Of a DNA stretch of 36,153 bases, positions 9,237 through 17,799 are shown in pieces (position 1 is the first letter of the stretch; each line of letters begins with the position of its first letter). The notes under the pieces were generated by a model. It did no database searches and was not told the DNA's origin. It saw nothing but the letters and a program-made list of their open reading frames with translations. The translations under genes were made by a program, and so were the position numbers. Source of the DNA: Oscillospiraceae bacterium (GTDB lineage: Bacteria; Bacillota; Clostridia; Oscillospirales; Oscillospiraceae); the NCBI GenBank assembly GCA_017466215.1, contig JAFTUO010000071.1:1-36153 (forward strand), in the 5' to 3' direction.

Positions 9237-10859
9237 ATGGAGAAGAAGTTTCGCAAGCTGGGCACGATGCTGGACTGCTCCCGCAATGCCGTGTCCACCG
9301 TTGATGGCGTAAAAAAGTGGATCGACCTGACGGCGGATATGGGCTACAACTGCCTGATGCTGTATACGGAAGATACATATGAAGTGGATGATAACCCCTA
9401 TTTCGGCTATATGCGTGGCCGCTACAGCCAGGAAGAGCTGAAGGAAATGGACGCCTATGCCCTGAGTAAGGGTATGGAGCTGATTCCCTGCATCCAGGTG
9501 CTGGCGCACTTAGGCGCAATTCAGAGATGGCCGGATTACTGGCCCCATTTTGATACCGACGATATCCTGCTCATCGGCGATGAGCGGGTGTACGAGCTGA
9601 TCGAGTCTATGTTCGCTACCGTCGCCAAATGCTTCACCACCAAGACCGTGCACATCGGTATGGACGAAGCCCATATGGTGGGCCGTGGCCGCTATTACGA
9701 TCAGCACGGCCATCAGGACCACTCTCAGGTGATGATCGACCATTTGAATCGTGTTTGCGAAATCGGCAAAAAGTACGGCTTTAATTTCCTGATGTGGTCG
9801 GATATGTTCATCAAGCTGGTAACCGGCGGCGAGTACTACACCGACGCGGAGATCAGTGATGATATCCGCCGCCAGATCCCGGACAATGTCCAGCTGGTGT
9901 ACTGGGACTATTACTCCACCAAGAAAGAGCATTACGACGGCATGCTTCATACCCACCAGAAGATCAAGCCCGGCACCTGGTTTGCCGGCGGCATCTGGAC
10001 CTGGGCCGGCTTCGCGCCCCATAACGGTTATTCGATGAAGGCGGTCAAGGCATCCATCGACAGCTGTGTGGAAAACGGCGTGCAGGACGTGATCTATACC
10101 CTGTGGGGCGATTGGGGCGGCGAATGCTCCAAGTTCTCCCTGCTCCCCGCGGTGTTCTACGCCGCGGAGTATGCCAACGGCAATGAGGACGAGGAATCCA
10201 TTAAGGCAAAATTCGAGGCAAAATTCGGCGTAAAGTGGGATGACTTTATGCTGCTGGATCTGCCCGGCACGCCCAATGGCGCGGCGGATTACATCTGCAA
10301 CGCGGATAAATATTTGCTCTATAACGACTGCCTGCTGGGCATTATGGATAAGCAGGTGTTCGAGGGCGAGGGCAAGCTCTTTGCTAATTGCGCCAAGACG
10401 CTGGACAAGATGGTCGATCATCCTGAATGGGGGTATCTGTTCAAGACGATGCAGGCGCTGTGCCAGGTGCTGGAGCTGAAGGCAGAGCTGTCTGTTCGTA
10501 CCCACAAGATCTACCTCAGCGGCGATAAGGCAGCCCTGCCCGCCCTGATCGAAGACTATGACGAGACAATTAAGCGGGTCAAAAACTATTTGAAGATCTA
10601 CCGCAAGCAGTGGTTTATCGACAATAAGCCCCACGGCTTCGACATCCAGGACATCCGCCTCGGCGGCGTCATCGCCCGCTTAGAAGCTGCCCGGGATCGC
10701 CTGCAGGAGCTTCTTGACGGCGAAATTGACCGCATCGCTGAGCTGGAAGAGGAGCAGCTGGACTTCCTGGGCCGCGAGGGCGCAAAGCGTGAGCCTTCCA
10801 CTTGGTGGGCAATGTGGCACTGGATGACCACGCCTAACCTGATGGCGGCGATGGAGTAA
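9237..10859 (+). CDS. GH20-type beta-N-acetylhexosaminidase, cytoplasmic
   Basis: A 540-residue glycoside hydrolase of the GH20 fold. The catalytic Asp-Glu pair lies in VHIGMDEAH (Asp 143, Glu 144), in the position of the HxGxDE motif of GH20 enzymes. ELIPCIQVLAHL at 81-92 matches the barrel strand before it, and aromatic residues in GGIWTWAGF and YTLWGDWGGE resemble the N-acetyl-binding Trp-rich site. There is no signal peptide, so it should act on imported amino-sugar oligosaccharides or glycosides, like the intracellular GH20 group of streptococci. The C-terminal 190 residues are helical and Glu-rich, of unknown role. A GGAGGG site precedes the ATG. It is followed after two bases by the broken amidohydrolase gene. 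GH20 membership is probable; exact substrate (GlcNAc or GalNAc linkage) cannot be read. Confidence 0.78.
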   Translation: MEKKFRKLGTMLDCSRNAVSTVDGVKKWIDLTADMGYNCLMLYTEDTYEVDDNPYFGYMRGRYSQEELKEMDAYALSKGMELIPCIQVLAHLGAIQRWPDYWPHFDTDDILLIGDERVYELIESMFATVAKCFTTKTVHIGMDEAHMVGRGRYYDQHGHQDHSQVMIDHLNRVCEIGKKYGFNFLMWSDMFIKLVTGGEYYTDAEISDDIRRQIPDNVQLVYWDYYSTKKEHYDGMLHTHQKIKPGTWFAGGIWTWAGFAPHNGYSMKAVKASIDSCVENGVQDVIYTLWGDWGGECSKFSLLPAVFYAAEYANGNEDEESIKAKFEAKFGVKWDDFMLLDLPGTPNGAADYICNADKYLLYNDCLLGIMDKQVFEGEGKLFANCAKTLDKMVDHPEWGYLFKTMQALCQVLELKAELSVRTHKIYLSGDKAALPALIEDYDETIKRVKNYLKIYRKQWFIDNKPHGFDIQDIRLGGVIARLEAARDRLQELLDGEIDRIAELEEEQLDFLGREGAKREPSTWWAMWHWMTTPNLMAAME

Positions 10860-10861
10860 TT

Positions 10862-11639
10862 ATGGTACATTTACCTCAATTTTCTCATATGCCGGTGGAT
10901 ATCCACTGCCATTTTCAATCACGGCAGTGCGCTGGATGTGGCGGATTCGCCCATTAGCCAGAACAGCATTGAATTTCTGCACGATGCCTATGACCGTATG
11001 GGCATCGCCTGGGGCGGCATCAGCACCTATGCATCGGTGTTTCACCCTGATGGCGCAGGCGTGACGGAAAGCAACCGCTGGCTGTATGATTTTGCCGCGC
11101 AGACAGATTGGGTGCGCCAGTGGGTCGTGATCGACCCCCGGGTGGAAGAAAGCTTCCGGCAGGCGGAGCAGATGCTCACGTCACCTAAGACTTTGGGCAT
11201 CAAGATCCATCCTACGTTCCACCAGTACGATCTGGCAGAGTATGGCGACAAAATTTTTGGTTTTGCTAACGAGCATAATGCCGTGGTGCTGATGCACCCG
11301 GTGATGACCCCAGAGGGAATGGAGCAGGCGGCCCATTTTGCGGATAAATATCCCGATATGAAGCTGATTTCGGCCCATCTTTGCTCTGTGGAGCAGGTGG
11401 ATCTTCTGAAAAACCACGAAAACATCTATACCGACACCTCCGGCGGCGCCAGCAACTTGAACAACGTGCTGGAATGCGCTGTGGAGAATGTGGGCTCGGA
11501 GAAGATCCTCTTCGGTACGGACGGTTATTCGGCAGAGTTCCAGTTTGGCCGTGTGGCGCTGTCCCGCCTTGCGCAGGAGGATAAGGAGAACATTTTGTAT
11601 CGAAATGCGATGCGGCTGTTCCTAAAGGCATTTGAATAA
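10862..11639 (+). pseudogene. Amidohydrolase (amidohydrolase_2 family) with a one-base frameshift
   Basis: Reading starts at ATG 10862, two bases after the GH20 stop with a GGAG site, and gives MVHLPQFSHMPVDIHCHF before running into a TAG. The rest of the family sequence continues in the next frame as NHGSALDVADSP and stays open to 11639. The break is at a run of four T (10912-10915); removing one T restores HCHFNHGSA and a single protein of about 258 residues. Visible metal-site elements are the HxH of DIHCHF, IKIHP, ISAHL and the late LFGTDG aspartate, as in metal-dependent TIM-barrel hydrolases. A GTG at 10938 could start a truncated form but would lose the HxH motif. Either a recent mutation or an assembly error in a homopolymer. 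Substrate unknown; the GH20 neighbour hints at sugar or amide catabolism. Confidence 0.8.
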
Positions 11640-11645
11640 ACCGCT

Positions 11646-11679
11646 GCAGGCAGGTGAATTTCACCTGCCTGCGATTTTT
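11646..11679 (+). terminator. Rho-independent terminator after the amidohydrolase
   Basis: A perfect 13-bp inverted repeat, GCAGGCAGGTGAA at 11646-11658 with its complement at 11660-11672, followed by five T at 11675-11679. It separates the GH20 unit from mtlD. Confidence 0.85.
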
Positions 11680-11698
11680 GTCTGTACAAAAATCCCCC

Positions 11699-11727
11699 TT
11701 GCATATTGGCCGCAACTTTCCTATAAT
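11699..11727 (+). promoter_or_regulatory. Promoter of mtlD
   Basis: TTGCAT at 11699-11704 and TATAAT at 11722-11727, 17-base spacer, about 33 bases before the ATG. Confidence 0.82.
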
Positions 11728-11759
11728 AAGGGAAGAATTTACAGAAAGAAGATGTGTTT

Positions 11760-12974
11760 ATGAAAAAAGCAGTTATGTACGGCGGCGGCAATATCGGCCG
11801 CGGCTTCATCGGCGCATTGCTGAGCCAGTCCGGCTATCAGGTTTCCTTCATCGACGTGGCAGAAGCGGTGGTTACCGCCCTGCAGGAGAAGAATACCTAT
11901 CCCGTCCGCTATGTTACCAGTGATGGCCACGAGGACGTGTGGATCGAAAACGTTACCGCCGTCAACGGCAATGACACCGAGGCGGCCTCCGATGCCATCG
12001 CAAATTGCGACATTATGGCCACCGCTGTGGGCGCAAGAATCTTAAAATTCATCGTGCCCAATATCGTTGCCGGCCTGCGCAAGCGCTGGGCAAAGACCGA
12101 CGCACCCCTGAACATCATCATCTGCGAAAACCTGATGGATGCCAACAAGGTGCTGGAGGGTATGCTGAAAGAACAGCTGACCGCCGAAGAATGTGCGCTT
12201 TTCGACAAGACCGTGGGTCTGGTGGAGGCTTCCATCGGCCGTATGGTGCCGGTGCAGACGGAAGCGATGAAGGACGGCGAGCCCCTGCGTGTCTGCGTGG
12301 AGCGCTACGGCTTCCTGCCGGTGGACAAGGCGGCATTTAAGGGCGAAATTCCCGCAATCACCAATATGGTGCCCTGCGAGCCCTTTGATTTTTACATCAA
12401 GCGCAAGCTGTATGTCCATAATATGGGCCACGCCACCTGCGCATATCTTGGCGATTTGCTGGGGCTTGAGTATATTTACCAGGCCATTGCCGTGCCGGAA
12501 ATTCGCATTCTGGTGCACAACGCGATGCTGGAAAGCGCCGCCGCACTTTCCAAGATGTACAATAAGCCCCTGCAGGACCTGCTGGATCATATTACCGATC
12601 TTCTGTACCGCTTTACCAACGCCGCCCTGGGCGACACCTGCCAGCGGGTGGGCGGCGACCCTGCCCGGAAGCTGAGCCCCGAGGACCGGCTCATCGGCGC
12701 ATCCAGAACGGCGATGGAAATGGGCATCACCCCGGCCTATATCTCCATCGGCACAGCCGCCGGCCTGAAGCGGTATATCGCTGAGAACGCTCTGGAGCAG
12801 AATATGGACAGCGCCAAGAAGGTACTGACCCAGGTCTGCGAGCTGGATGTTTCCGGCAAGCTGGCCCAGCGGATTTTGGGCAATTACGCATTGCTTCTGG
12901 AGGGTGCAACGGTGCAGGACCTGCTGAAAACCGCCCAGGAGCAGAAGCACCAGAGCCTGCTGAACGTAATTTAA
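11760..12974 (+). CDS. mtlD: Mannitol-1-phosphate 5-dehydrogenase
   Basis: A 404-residue polyol dehydrogenase that interconverts mannitol 1-phosphate and fructose 6-phosphate with NAD. The N-terminal GGGNIGRGFIG is the MtlD form of the nucleotide-binding motif, and KRKLYVHNMGHATCAYLG around residues 210-230 is the long-chain mannitol dehydrogenase signature with the catalytic Lys, Asn and His. It is about 20 residues longer than the enterobacterial enzyme. ATG 11760 is preferred to GTG 11754 because the protein then begins MKKAVMYGGG; the ribosome binding site is weak (GAAAGAAG). No mannitol PTS gene lies nearby, and it is monocistronic between two terminators, so the sugar source is not shown by context. 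Confidence 0.9.
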   Translation: MKKAVMYGGGNIGRGFIGALLSQSGYQVSFIDVAEAVVTALQEKNTYPVRYVTSDGHEDVWIENVTAVNGNDTEAASDAIANCDIMATAVGARILKFIVPNIVAGLRKRWAKTDAPLNIIICENLMDANKVLEGMLKEQLTAEECALFDKTVGLVEASIGRMVPVQTEAMKDGEPLRVCVERYGFLPVDKAAFKGEIPAITNMVPCEPFDFYIKRKLYVHNMGHATCAYLGDLLGLEYIYQAIAVPEIRILVHNAMLESAAALSKMYNKPLQDLLDHITDLLYRFTNAALGDTCQRVGGDPARKLSPEDRLIGASRTAMEMGITPAYISIGTAAGLKRYIAENALEQNMDSAKKVLTQVCELDVSGKLAQRILGNYALLLEGATVQDLLKTAQEQKHQSLLNVI

Positions 12975-12989
12975 GGGAATACAGATACG

Positions 12990-13020
12990 GCGCGCTGACG
13001 GTGGTCAGCGCGCTGATTTC
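12990..13020 (+). terminator. Terminator after mtlD
   Basis: Stem GCGCGCTGAC at 12990-12999, GGTG loop, and GTCAGCGCGC at 13004-13013, followed by a modest T-rich stretch (TGATTTCTT). Confidence 0.65.
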
Positions 13021-13030
13021 TTGCTCGCAT

Positions 13031-13156
13031 CCTCGGCCCCCTCTTTGAGGGGGCTGTCAGCCGAACAGGCTGACTGGGGGAGTGTCCTATCGTATTTACG
13101 ACACTCCCTCCGTCACGGCGTTCGCCGTGCCACCTCCCCCAAGGGGGGAGGCGAGG
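13031..13156. repeat. Intergenic hairpin repeat, copy D (CCCCCTC class)
   Basis: A 126-bp element with outer arms CCTCGGCCCCCTC and GGGGGGAGGCGAGG, inner arms GGGGGAGTGTC and GACACTCCCTC, and two small hairpins between them: GTCAGCC-GAACA-GGCTGAC at 13056-13074 and CACGGC-GTTC-GCCGTG near 13113-13130. The first inner hairpin has the same stem as in copy A although the outer arms differ. No coding potential. Similar elements are known as frequent intergenic repeats in gut Clostridia. Confidence 0.8.
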
Positions 13157-13196
13157 GTGCGGTGTATCCCGTAGGGGAGATTCACGAATCGCCCGA

Positions 13197-13367
13197 AACC
13201 CCTCTCCCGGGGAGAGGGTGCCCCAGTTCACAAACTGGGGCGGGTGTGGAACGGCGTGCACTTGGATGCGGCATATGCCTTGACTTTGTGCTTGTTTTCA
13301 GATTTCTGCCCGCATTCCACATCCGGCCTCGCTTACGCGAGGCCACCTTCTCCCCGGGAGAAGGGTT
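13197..13367. repeat. Intergenic hairpin repeat, copy B (CTCCCGGGGAG class)
   Basis: A 171-bp element matching copies A and C: ACCCCTCTCCCGGGGAGAGG on the left, TTCTCCCCGGGAGAAGG on the right, with GTGTGGAACGGCGTGCA and CCCGCATTCCACATCCGG further in. Its two inner hairpins are CCCCAGTT-CACA-AACTGGGG at 13221-13240 and GGCCTCGC-TTAC-GCGAGGCC at 13325-13344. These stems differ from those of A and C but remain fully paired. With copy D, the mtlD terminator and the his promoter it fills the 12975-13465 gap. Confidence 0.85.
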
Positions 13368-13407
13368 GGGGATGGCGTAAATTCTTTCAAATTTCTTCCA
13401 AAAGGCC

Positions 13408-13436
13408 TTGACTTTAGCACGCTAAAGTGATAAACT
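13408..13436 (+). promoter_or_regulatory. Promoter of the histidine operon
   Basis: TTGACT at 13408-13413 and TAAACT at 13431-13436, 17-base spacer, 29 bases before the regulator start codon. It is the only clear promoter seen ahead of the ten his-region genes, which overlap or nearly abut. Confidence 0.75.
13412..13427. promoter_or_regulatory. Palindromic operator inside the his promoter
   Basis: CTTTAGC-AC-GCTAAAG is a perfect 7-bp inverted repeat with a 2-base centre that overlaps the end of the -35 box and fills the spacer. A dimeric repressor bound here would block polymerase. The first gene of the operon is a TrpR/YerC-family DNA-binding protein, the obvious candidate to bind it, giving autoregulation and histidine control. 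Binding is inferred from position and symmetry. Confidence 0.75.
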
Positions 13437-13465
13437 GGTGAACAAATACCGAAGGAGGACCTGCT

Positions 13466-13759
13466 ATGACTCTGCGCAGCAAAGCGATGGACACCTTATT
13501 CAAAACCATACTGAATCTTGAGAGCGTAGACGAGTGCTACGCCTATTTTGAAGACCTCTGCACCGTCAAGGAGCTGCAGGATATGGCCCAGCGGCTGGAG
13601 ACGGCGATCTTGCTGTCTGAGGGCGCAAGCTATCAGGAGATCACCCAAAGCTGCAGTATCAGCACCGCCACCATCGGCCGGGTCAGCAAGTGTTTAAATT
13701 ACGGCTCCGGCGGCTACCGCTCCGCCATCAACAAGCTGAAAGAGGGGGATGCGGAATGA
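13466..13759 (+). CDS. TrpR/YerC-family regulator of histidine synthesis
   Basis: A 97-residue protein of the YerC/YecD group of TrpR-like repressors, all helical. The family core is clear: VDECYAYFEDLCTVKELQDM, then QRLETAILLSEGASYQEI and the helix-turn-helix SISTATIGRVSKCL, ending in a GSGGY segment. Comparative genomics has linked such proteins in Gram-positive bacteria to control of his genes, which fits its place as the first gene of this operon behind a palindromic site. A GGAGGA site precedes the ATG, and its TGA overlaps the hisZ start as ATGA. The effector is presumably histidine, as tryptophan is for TrpR; that is inference. Confidence 0.85.
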   Translation: MTLRSKAMDTLFKTILNLESVDECYAYFEDLCTVKELQDMAQRLETAILLSEGASYQEITQSCSISTATIGRVSKCLNYGSGGYRSAINKLKEGDAE

Positions 13760-14817
13760 AAACAATGGACCTGCCCCTGGATGTAACCGAGAGAATCGCA
13801 TTTCGTCTGCGCACCCTTTACCGCAAGTACGGCTACACCCAGTATAAGATGAGCAAATTCGAGGAATATGACCTCTACGCCCGCAATAAAGACTTCCTGC
13901 TGTCGGAAAATGTCATCACCTTCACAGACCTTTCCGGCAAGCTGATGGCCCTGAAGCCCGACGTTACGCTGTCCATCGTCAAGAACAGCCGGGACGACGC
14001 CCAGGGGCTGCAGAAGCTTTACTACCACGAAAATGTGTACCGGGTGTCGAAAAATTCCCAGGGCTTCCGGGAGATCCAGCAGGTTGGCCTGGAAACCTTA
14101 GGAAATATCGACGATTACTGCATTTTGGAGGTGCTGCAGTTGGCGGCGCAGAGCCTTGCGGAAATCTCCGATGACAGCATTCTGGAAATTTCCCACTTAG
14201 GGTTGATGTCTTCGCTGACGCAGGACCTGAGCAGCGATCAGAAAGCGGAAATTTTCCGCTGCGTGGGCAGCAAGAATCTACACGAGCTGGATGCTGTTTG
14301 CAAAGCCGCCGGCGTTCAGGAGGAGACCGCACAGCTGATCAAAGCCCTGGCCTCCATCGGAGGCGCGCCGGAAACGGTGCTGCCCAAGGTAAGAGCGTTA
14401 TTGGGGGACAACAAGCCCCTGCAGCTGCTGGAGCAGGTCAGCGCGATCCTTGGCGACAAGATCCGCATTGACTTCTCCCAGGTGGACGACATCCACTACT
14501 ATAACGGCATCGTGTTCAAGGGCTTCATCCGGGGGGTGCCAAATGCGGTACTGTCCGGCGGTCAGTATGACAAGCTGATGCGCAAGATGAAGCGGGAAAG
14601 CTCCGCCATCGGCTTTGCAGTATATATGGATCTGCTGGAGCGGCTGGAGCAAGAATTGCCGGAATACGATGTGGACACCGTCCTGCTGTATAGTGATGAA
14701 TCTATCGCCGAAGTCAGCGCCGCCGCTAAGGCGCTGATGGACGCCGGCCAAAGTGTTGCGGTGTACCGCCAGATCCCGGAGGGTCTGCGCTACCGCGAAG
14801 CAAAAACAGTGAGGTGA
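13756..14817 (+). CDS. hisZ: ATP phosphoribosyltransferase regulatory subunit HisZ
   Basis: A 353-residue class II aminoacyl-tRNA synthetase-like protein, related to HisRS but acting as the regulatory partner of short-form HisG. Visible HisRS-like elements are RLRTLYRKYGYTQ (motif 1 area), FTDLSGKLMALKPDVT, and YYNGIVFKGFI with SGGQYDKL near the end. It lacks the C-terminal anticodon-binding domain of HisRS. The start at 13756 gives MKTMDLPLDVTER; longer in-frame starts lie inside the regulator gene. The gene overlaps the regulator by 4 bases and is followed 6 bases later by a short-form hisG, which needs HisZ for activity. Confidence 0.92.
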   Translation: MKTMDLPLDVTERIAFRLRTLYRKYGYTQYKMSKFEEYDLYARNKDFLLSENVITFTDLSGKLMALKPDVTLSIVKNSRDDAQGLQKLYYHENVYRVSKNSQGFREIQQVGLETLGNIDDYCILEVLQLAAQSLAEISDDSILEISHLGLMSSLTQDLSSDQKAEIFRCVGSKNLHELDAVCKAAGVQEETAQLIKALASIGGAPETVLPKVRALLGDNKPLQLLEQVSAILGDKIRIDFSQVDDIHYYNGIVFKGFIRGVPNAVLSGGQYDKLMRKMKRESSAIGFAVYMDLLERLEQELPEYDVDTVLLYSDESIAEVSAAAKALMDAGQSVAVYRQIPEGLRYREAKTVR

Positions 14818-14823
14818 AGACCC

Positions 14824-15465
14824 GTGAAACCCATACTGAATGTGGCACTGCCCAAGGGTCGCCTGGGCGAAAAAGTGTATGCAATGATGGAAAAGGCAGG
14901 CTTTTCCTGCCCCGCCATTTATGAAAATAACCGCAAGCTGATCTTCGAAAATCCCGAAAAGGGCGTGCGCTATTTCTGGGTCAAGCCCTCGGACGTTGCC
15001 ATTTACGTGGAGCGGGGCACGGCGGATATCGGCATCGTGGGCAAGGATATTTTGCTGGAATATGCGCCGGATGTGTACGAGCTTCTGGATCTGAACATCG
15101 GCAAATGCCGGATGGCCGTGGCCGCGCCCAAGGGCTTCCGTGACGACCAGCGCCGCACCCTGCGGGTCGCGACAAAATTCAGCAATATCGCCGCCCGGCA
15201 TTACTTAAGCAAGGGCCGGGATATCGACATTATCCACCTCAACGGCTCTATTGAGGTCGCCCCAATTCTGGGCCTGAGCGATGTCATCGTGGACATCGTG
15301 GAGACCGGCACGACATTAAAAGAAAACGATTTGGAAGTGAAGGAGACCATCGTCCCCATCAGCGCCCGGCTCATCGCCAACAAGGCCAGCTACAAGTTCC
15401 AGAGCGACACCATTGACTACGTTACCCAGAGCATTGCATCCCAAGTGGAGGAAACCAATGATTAA
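14824..15465 (+). CDS. hisG: ATP phosphoribosyltransferase catalytic subunit, short form
   Basis: First enzyme of histidine synthesis, joining ATP and PRPP. At 213 residues it is the short form, which lacks the C-terminal regulatory domain and works as a complex with HisZ. ALPKGRLGEK at the N-terminus and VDIVETGTTLKEN (the PRPP-binding loop) are clear. The start codon is GTG at 14824 with GAGGTGAAG upstream. The 3' end overlaps hisD by 8 bases. Confidence 0.95.
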   Translation: MKPILNVALPKGRLGEKVYAMMEKAGFSCPAIYENNRKLIFENPEKGVRYFWVKPSDVAIYVERGTADIGIVGKDILLEYAPDVYELLDLNIGKCRMAVAAPKGFRDDQRRTLRVATKFSNIAARHYLSKGRDIDIIHLNGSIEVAPILGLSDVIVDIVETGTTLKENDLEVKETIVPISARLIANKASYKFQSDTIDYVTQSIASQVEETND

Positions 15466-16732
15466 GATCTTAAAATACGGGCAGGCGGATGATGCCGCTG
15501 TTTTTGCCCAGCCGGAAACGGCTATGAATGTTGAAAATATCGTCGCTGACATCATCTATGATGTGCGCAAGCGGGGCGATGAGGCCCTGTTTGACTACTG
15601 CAAGCGCTTTGACAAGGCAGAGCTGACTTCTCTGACCGTTACCAAGGAAGAAATCGACGCCGCAGTAGCGTCCGTAGAGCCCAAATTCCTGACGATTTTG
15701 GAAAAGGCGGCGGAAAATATCCGCACCTTCCACTCCCAGCAGGTGAGAAAGGGCTTCCAAATCGAAAAAGAGGGCACGATCGTGGGCCAGAAGATCATCC
15801 CCGTGGACCGGGCGGGTCTGTACGTCCCCGGCGGCACGGCGGCATATCCGTCCACCGTGCTGATGGATGCCATCCCTGCCAAGATCGCCGGCGTCCGGGA
15901 AGTGGTGATGGTTACCCCGCCCCGCTCCGACGGCACGGTCAACCCCGTGATTCTGGCGGCGGCCAAGGTGGCTGGCGTGGACCGGATCTTCAAGGTTGGC
16001 GGCGCTCAGGCCATCGCCGCCCTGACCTACGGCACGGAGTCTATTCCTGCTGTGGACAAGATCGTTGGCCCCGGCAACGCCTTTGTTGCAGAGGCCAAGA
16101 AGCAGGTCTTCGGCAAGGTGTCCATTGATATGATCGCCGGTCCAAGTGAGATTATGATCGTCTGCGACGGCAAGACAAATCCCCGCTATGCGGCGGCGGA
16201 CTTGCTTTCTCAGGCCGAGCACGATAAGCTGGCCAGTGCCGTGCTGGTTACCGACTCTGAGGAGCTGGCCTACGCCGTCCAGGCGGAGCTGGAAAAGCAG
16301 ATCCCCCAGCTTCTGCGAAGCGACATCGCCCGGGCATCTATTGACAGGAGTGGTAAGATCATTGTGGTGGAAAATTTGGACACCGCCATTGAGGTGGCCA
16401 ATGCCATCGCGCCGGAGCATTTGGAGCTGTGTGTGGACGAGCCGATGCAGTATTTCGACAAAATCCGCCACGCCGGCTCGGTATTCCTGGGGAGGCATTG
16501 CCCCGAGGCCCTGGGCGACTATTTCGCCGGCCCGAATCACACCCTGCCCACCTCCGGCACAGCGAAATTCTCAAGCCCCTTGTCCGTGGATGACTTCATC
16601 AAGAAGACCCAGTTTATCTACTACACCCGCGATGCCCTGGCAAAGGTCGCGGAGGATGTTGCCTATTTTGCAGAGGCAGAGGGCTTGACAGCCCACGCAA
16701 AAAGTGCGGTGATCCGCATTCAGGAGGCGTAA
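15458..16732 (+). CDS. hisD: Histidinol dehydrogenase
   Basis: A 424-residue zinc enzyme that oxidises L-histidinol to histidine in two NAD-dependent steps, the last part of the pathway. [31 protein letters not shown] and [12 protein letters not shown] are family signatures; LSQAEHD and IAPEHLEL contain the zinc-ligand and catalytic Glu-His residues. The start at 15458 (MIKILKYGQ) has a GTGGAGG site inside hisG and overlaps it by 8 bases; an earlier in-frame ATG at 15413 would extend into hisG. Confidence 0.95.
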   Translation: MIKILKYGQADDAAVFAQPETAMNVENIVADIIYDVRKRGDEALFDYCKRFDKAELTSLTVTKEEIDAAVASVEPKFLTILEKAAENIRTFHSQQVRKGFQIEKEGTIVGQKIIPVDRAGLYVPGGTAAYPSTVLMDAIPAKIAGVREVVMVTPPRSDGTVNPVILAAAKVAGVDRIFKVGGAQAIAALTYGTESIPAVDKIVGPGNAFVAEAKKQVFGKVSIDMIAGPSEIMIVCDGKTNPRYAAADLLSQAEHDKLASAVLVTDSEELAYAVQAELEKQIPQLLRSDIARASIDRSGKIIVVENLDTAIEVANAIAPEHLELCVDEPMQYFDKIRHAGSVFLGRHCPEALGDYFAGPNHTLPTSGTAKFSSPLSVDDFIKKTQFIYYTRDALAKVAEDVAYFAEAEGLTAHAKSAVIRIQEA

Positions 16733-16734
16733 TT

Positions 16735-17799
16735 ATGAGCCGTTTTTTCAGCAAAAAATATGAAAAGCTTGTCCCCTATGTTCCCGGCGAACAGCCCCAG
16801 GACAGATCTTACATAAAGCTCAATACCAACGAATCGCCTTTCCAGGCTTCGCCCAAAGCCCAGGCGCGCGCGCAGGAGGCTATGGGTCGGCTGCAGCTGT
16901 ATTCTGACCCCTACTGCACCCTGCTGACCAAAAAGGCGGCGGATCTTTACGGCGTTTCTACCGACGAGGTGCTGTTCACCAACGGCTCTGACGAGCTGCT
17001 GAATTTCGTGATTATGGCGTTCTGCGACGGCGATACCCCGGCGGCATTCCCGGACATCACCTACGGCTTCTACACCGTGTTTGCCGATCTGAACGCCGTG
17101 CCCTACCGGCAGATCCCTCTGCAGGCGGACTTTTCCGTCAATGCTGCTGACTATATCGGCTGCAACAAGACCGTGATCATCGCCAACCCCAATGCCCCCA
17201 CCGGCCTGGCGCTGCCCATTTCTGATGTGGAGGCTATTGTCAAGAGTAACCCCAACAATGTGGTGGTCATCGACGAGGCATATGTGGATTTTGGCGGCGA
17301 AACGGCTGTTCCGCTGATCAAAAAATACGACAATCTTCTCATCGTGCAGACCTTCTCCAAGTCCCGGTCAATGGCCGGCGCACGGCTGGGTATGGCCATC
17401 GGCAGCCCCCAGCTCATCGCCGATCTGCGGGCCATCCAGTTCTCCACCAACCCCTTTAATGTCAACGCCATGACCATGGCGGCGGGTCTGGGCGCACTGG
17501 AGGATGAGGCTTATTTTAAGCGCAACTGCGCGAAAATTATCGAAAACCGGGAGTGGACAACGCTCCAGCTTTCCAAGCTGGGCTTTACCACCATCCCCTC
17601 CCAGACCAATTTCATCCTGACGAAAACATCTGCCATCGGCGGCAAGGCGCTGTACCTGGCGCTGAAAAGCAAGGGTATCCTGATCCGTCATTTCGACAAG
17701 CCCCGCCTGCGGGATTACATCCGCGTAACCATCGGTACTGCCGAGGAAATGGGCGCATTTATCGCCGCGGTGCAGCAGATTTTGGAGGAAAATGTATGA
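16735..17799 (+). CDS. hisC: Histidinol-phosphate aminotransferase
   Basis: A 354-residue PLP-dependent fold-type I aminotransferase converting imidazole acetol phosphate to histidinol phosphate with glutamate. LNTNESPF at the N-terminus, ANPNAPTG, VVIDEAYVDFG and the PLP-lysine motif TFSKSRSMAGARLGM are all present, which is the HisC pattern. It lies two bases after hisD and overlaps hisB as ATGA. Confidence 0.95.
   Translation: MSRFFSKKYEKLVPYVPGEQPQDRSYIKLNTNESPFQASPKAQARAQEAMGRLQLYSDPYCTLLTKKAADLYGVSTDEVLFTNGSDELLNFVIMAFCDGDTPAAFPDITYGFYTVFADLNAVPYRQIPLQADFSVNAADYIGCNKTVIIANPNAPTGLALPISDVEAIVKSNPNNVVVIDEAYVDFGGETAVPLIKKYDNLLIVQTFSKSRSMAGARLGMAIGSPQLIADLRAIQFSTNPFNVNAMTMAAGLGALEDEAYFKRNCAKIIENREWTTLQLSKLGFTTIPSQTNFILTKTSAIGGKALYLALKSKGILIRHFDKPRLRDYIRVTIGTAEEMGAFIAAVQQILEENV

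Noticed and set aside
10938-11639. GTG 10938 as the true start of a complete amidohydrolase
   Set aside because: The protein would lack the HxH metal motif, which is present just upstream in the other frame behind a proper start site.
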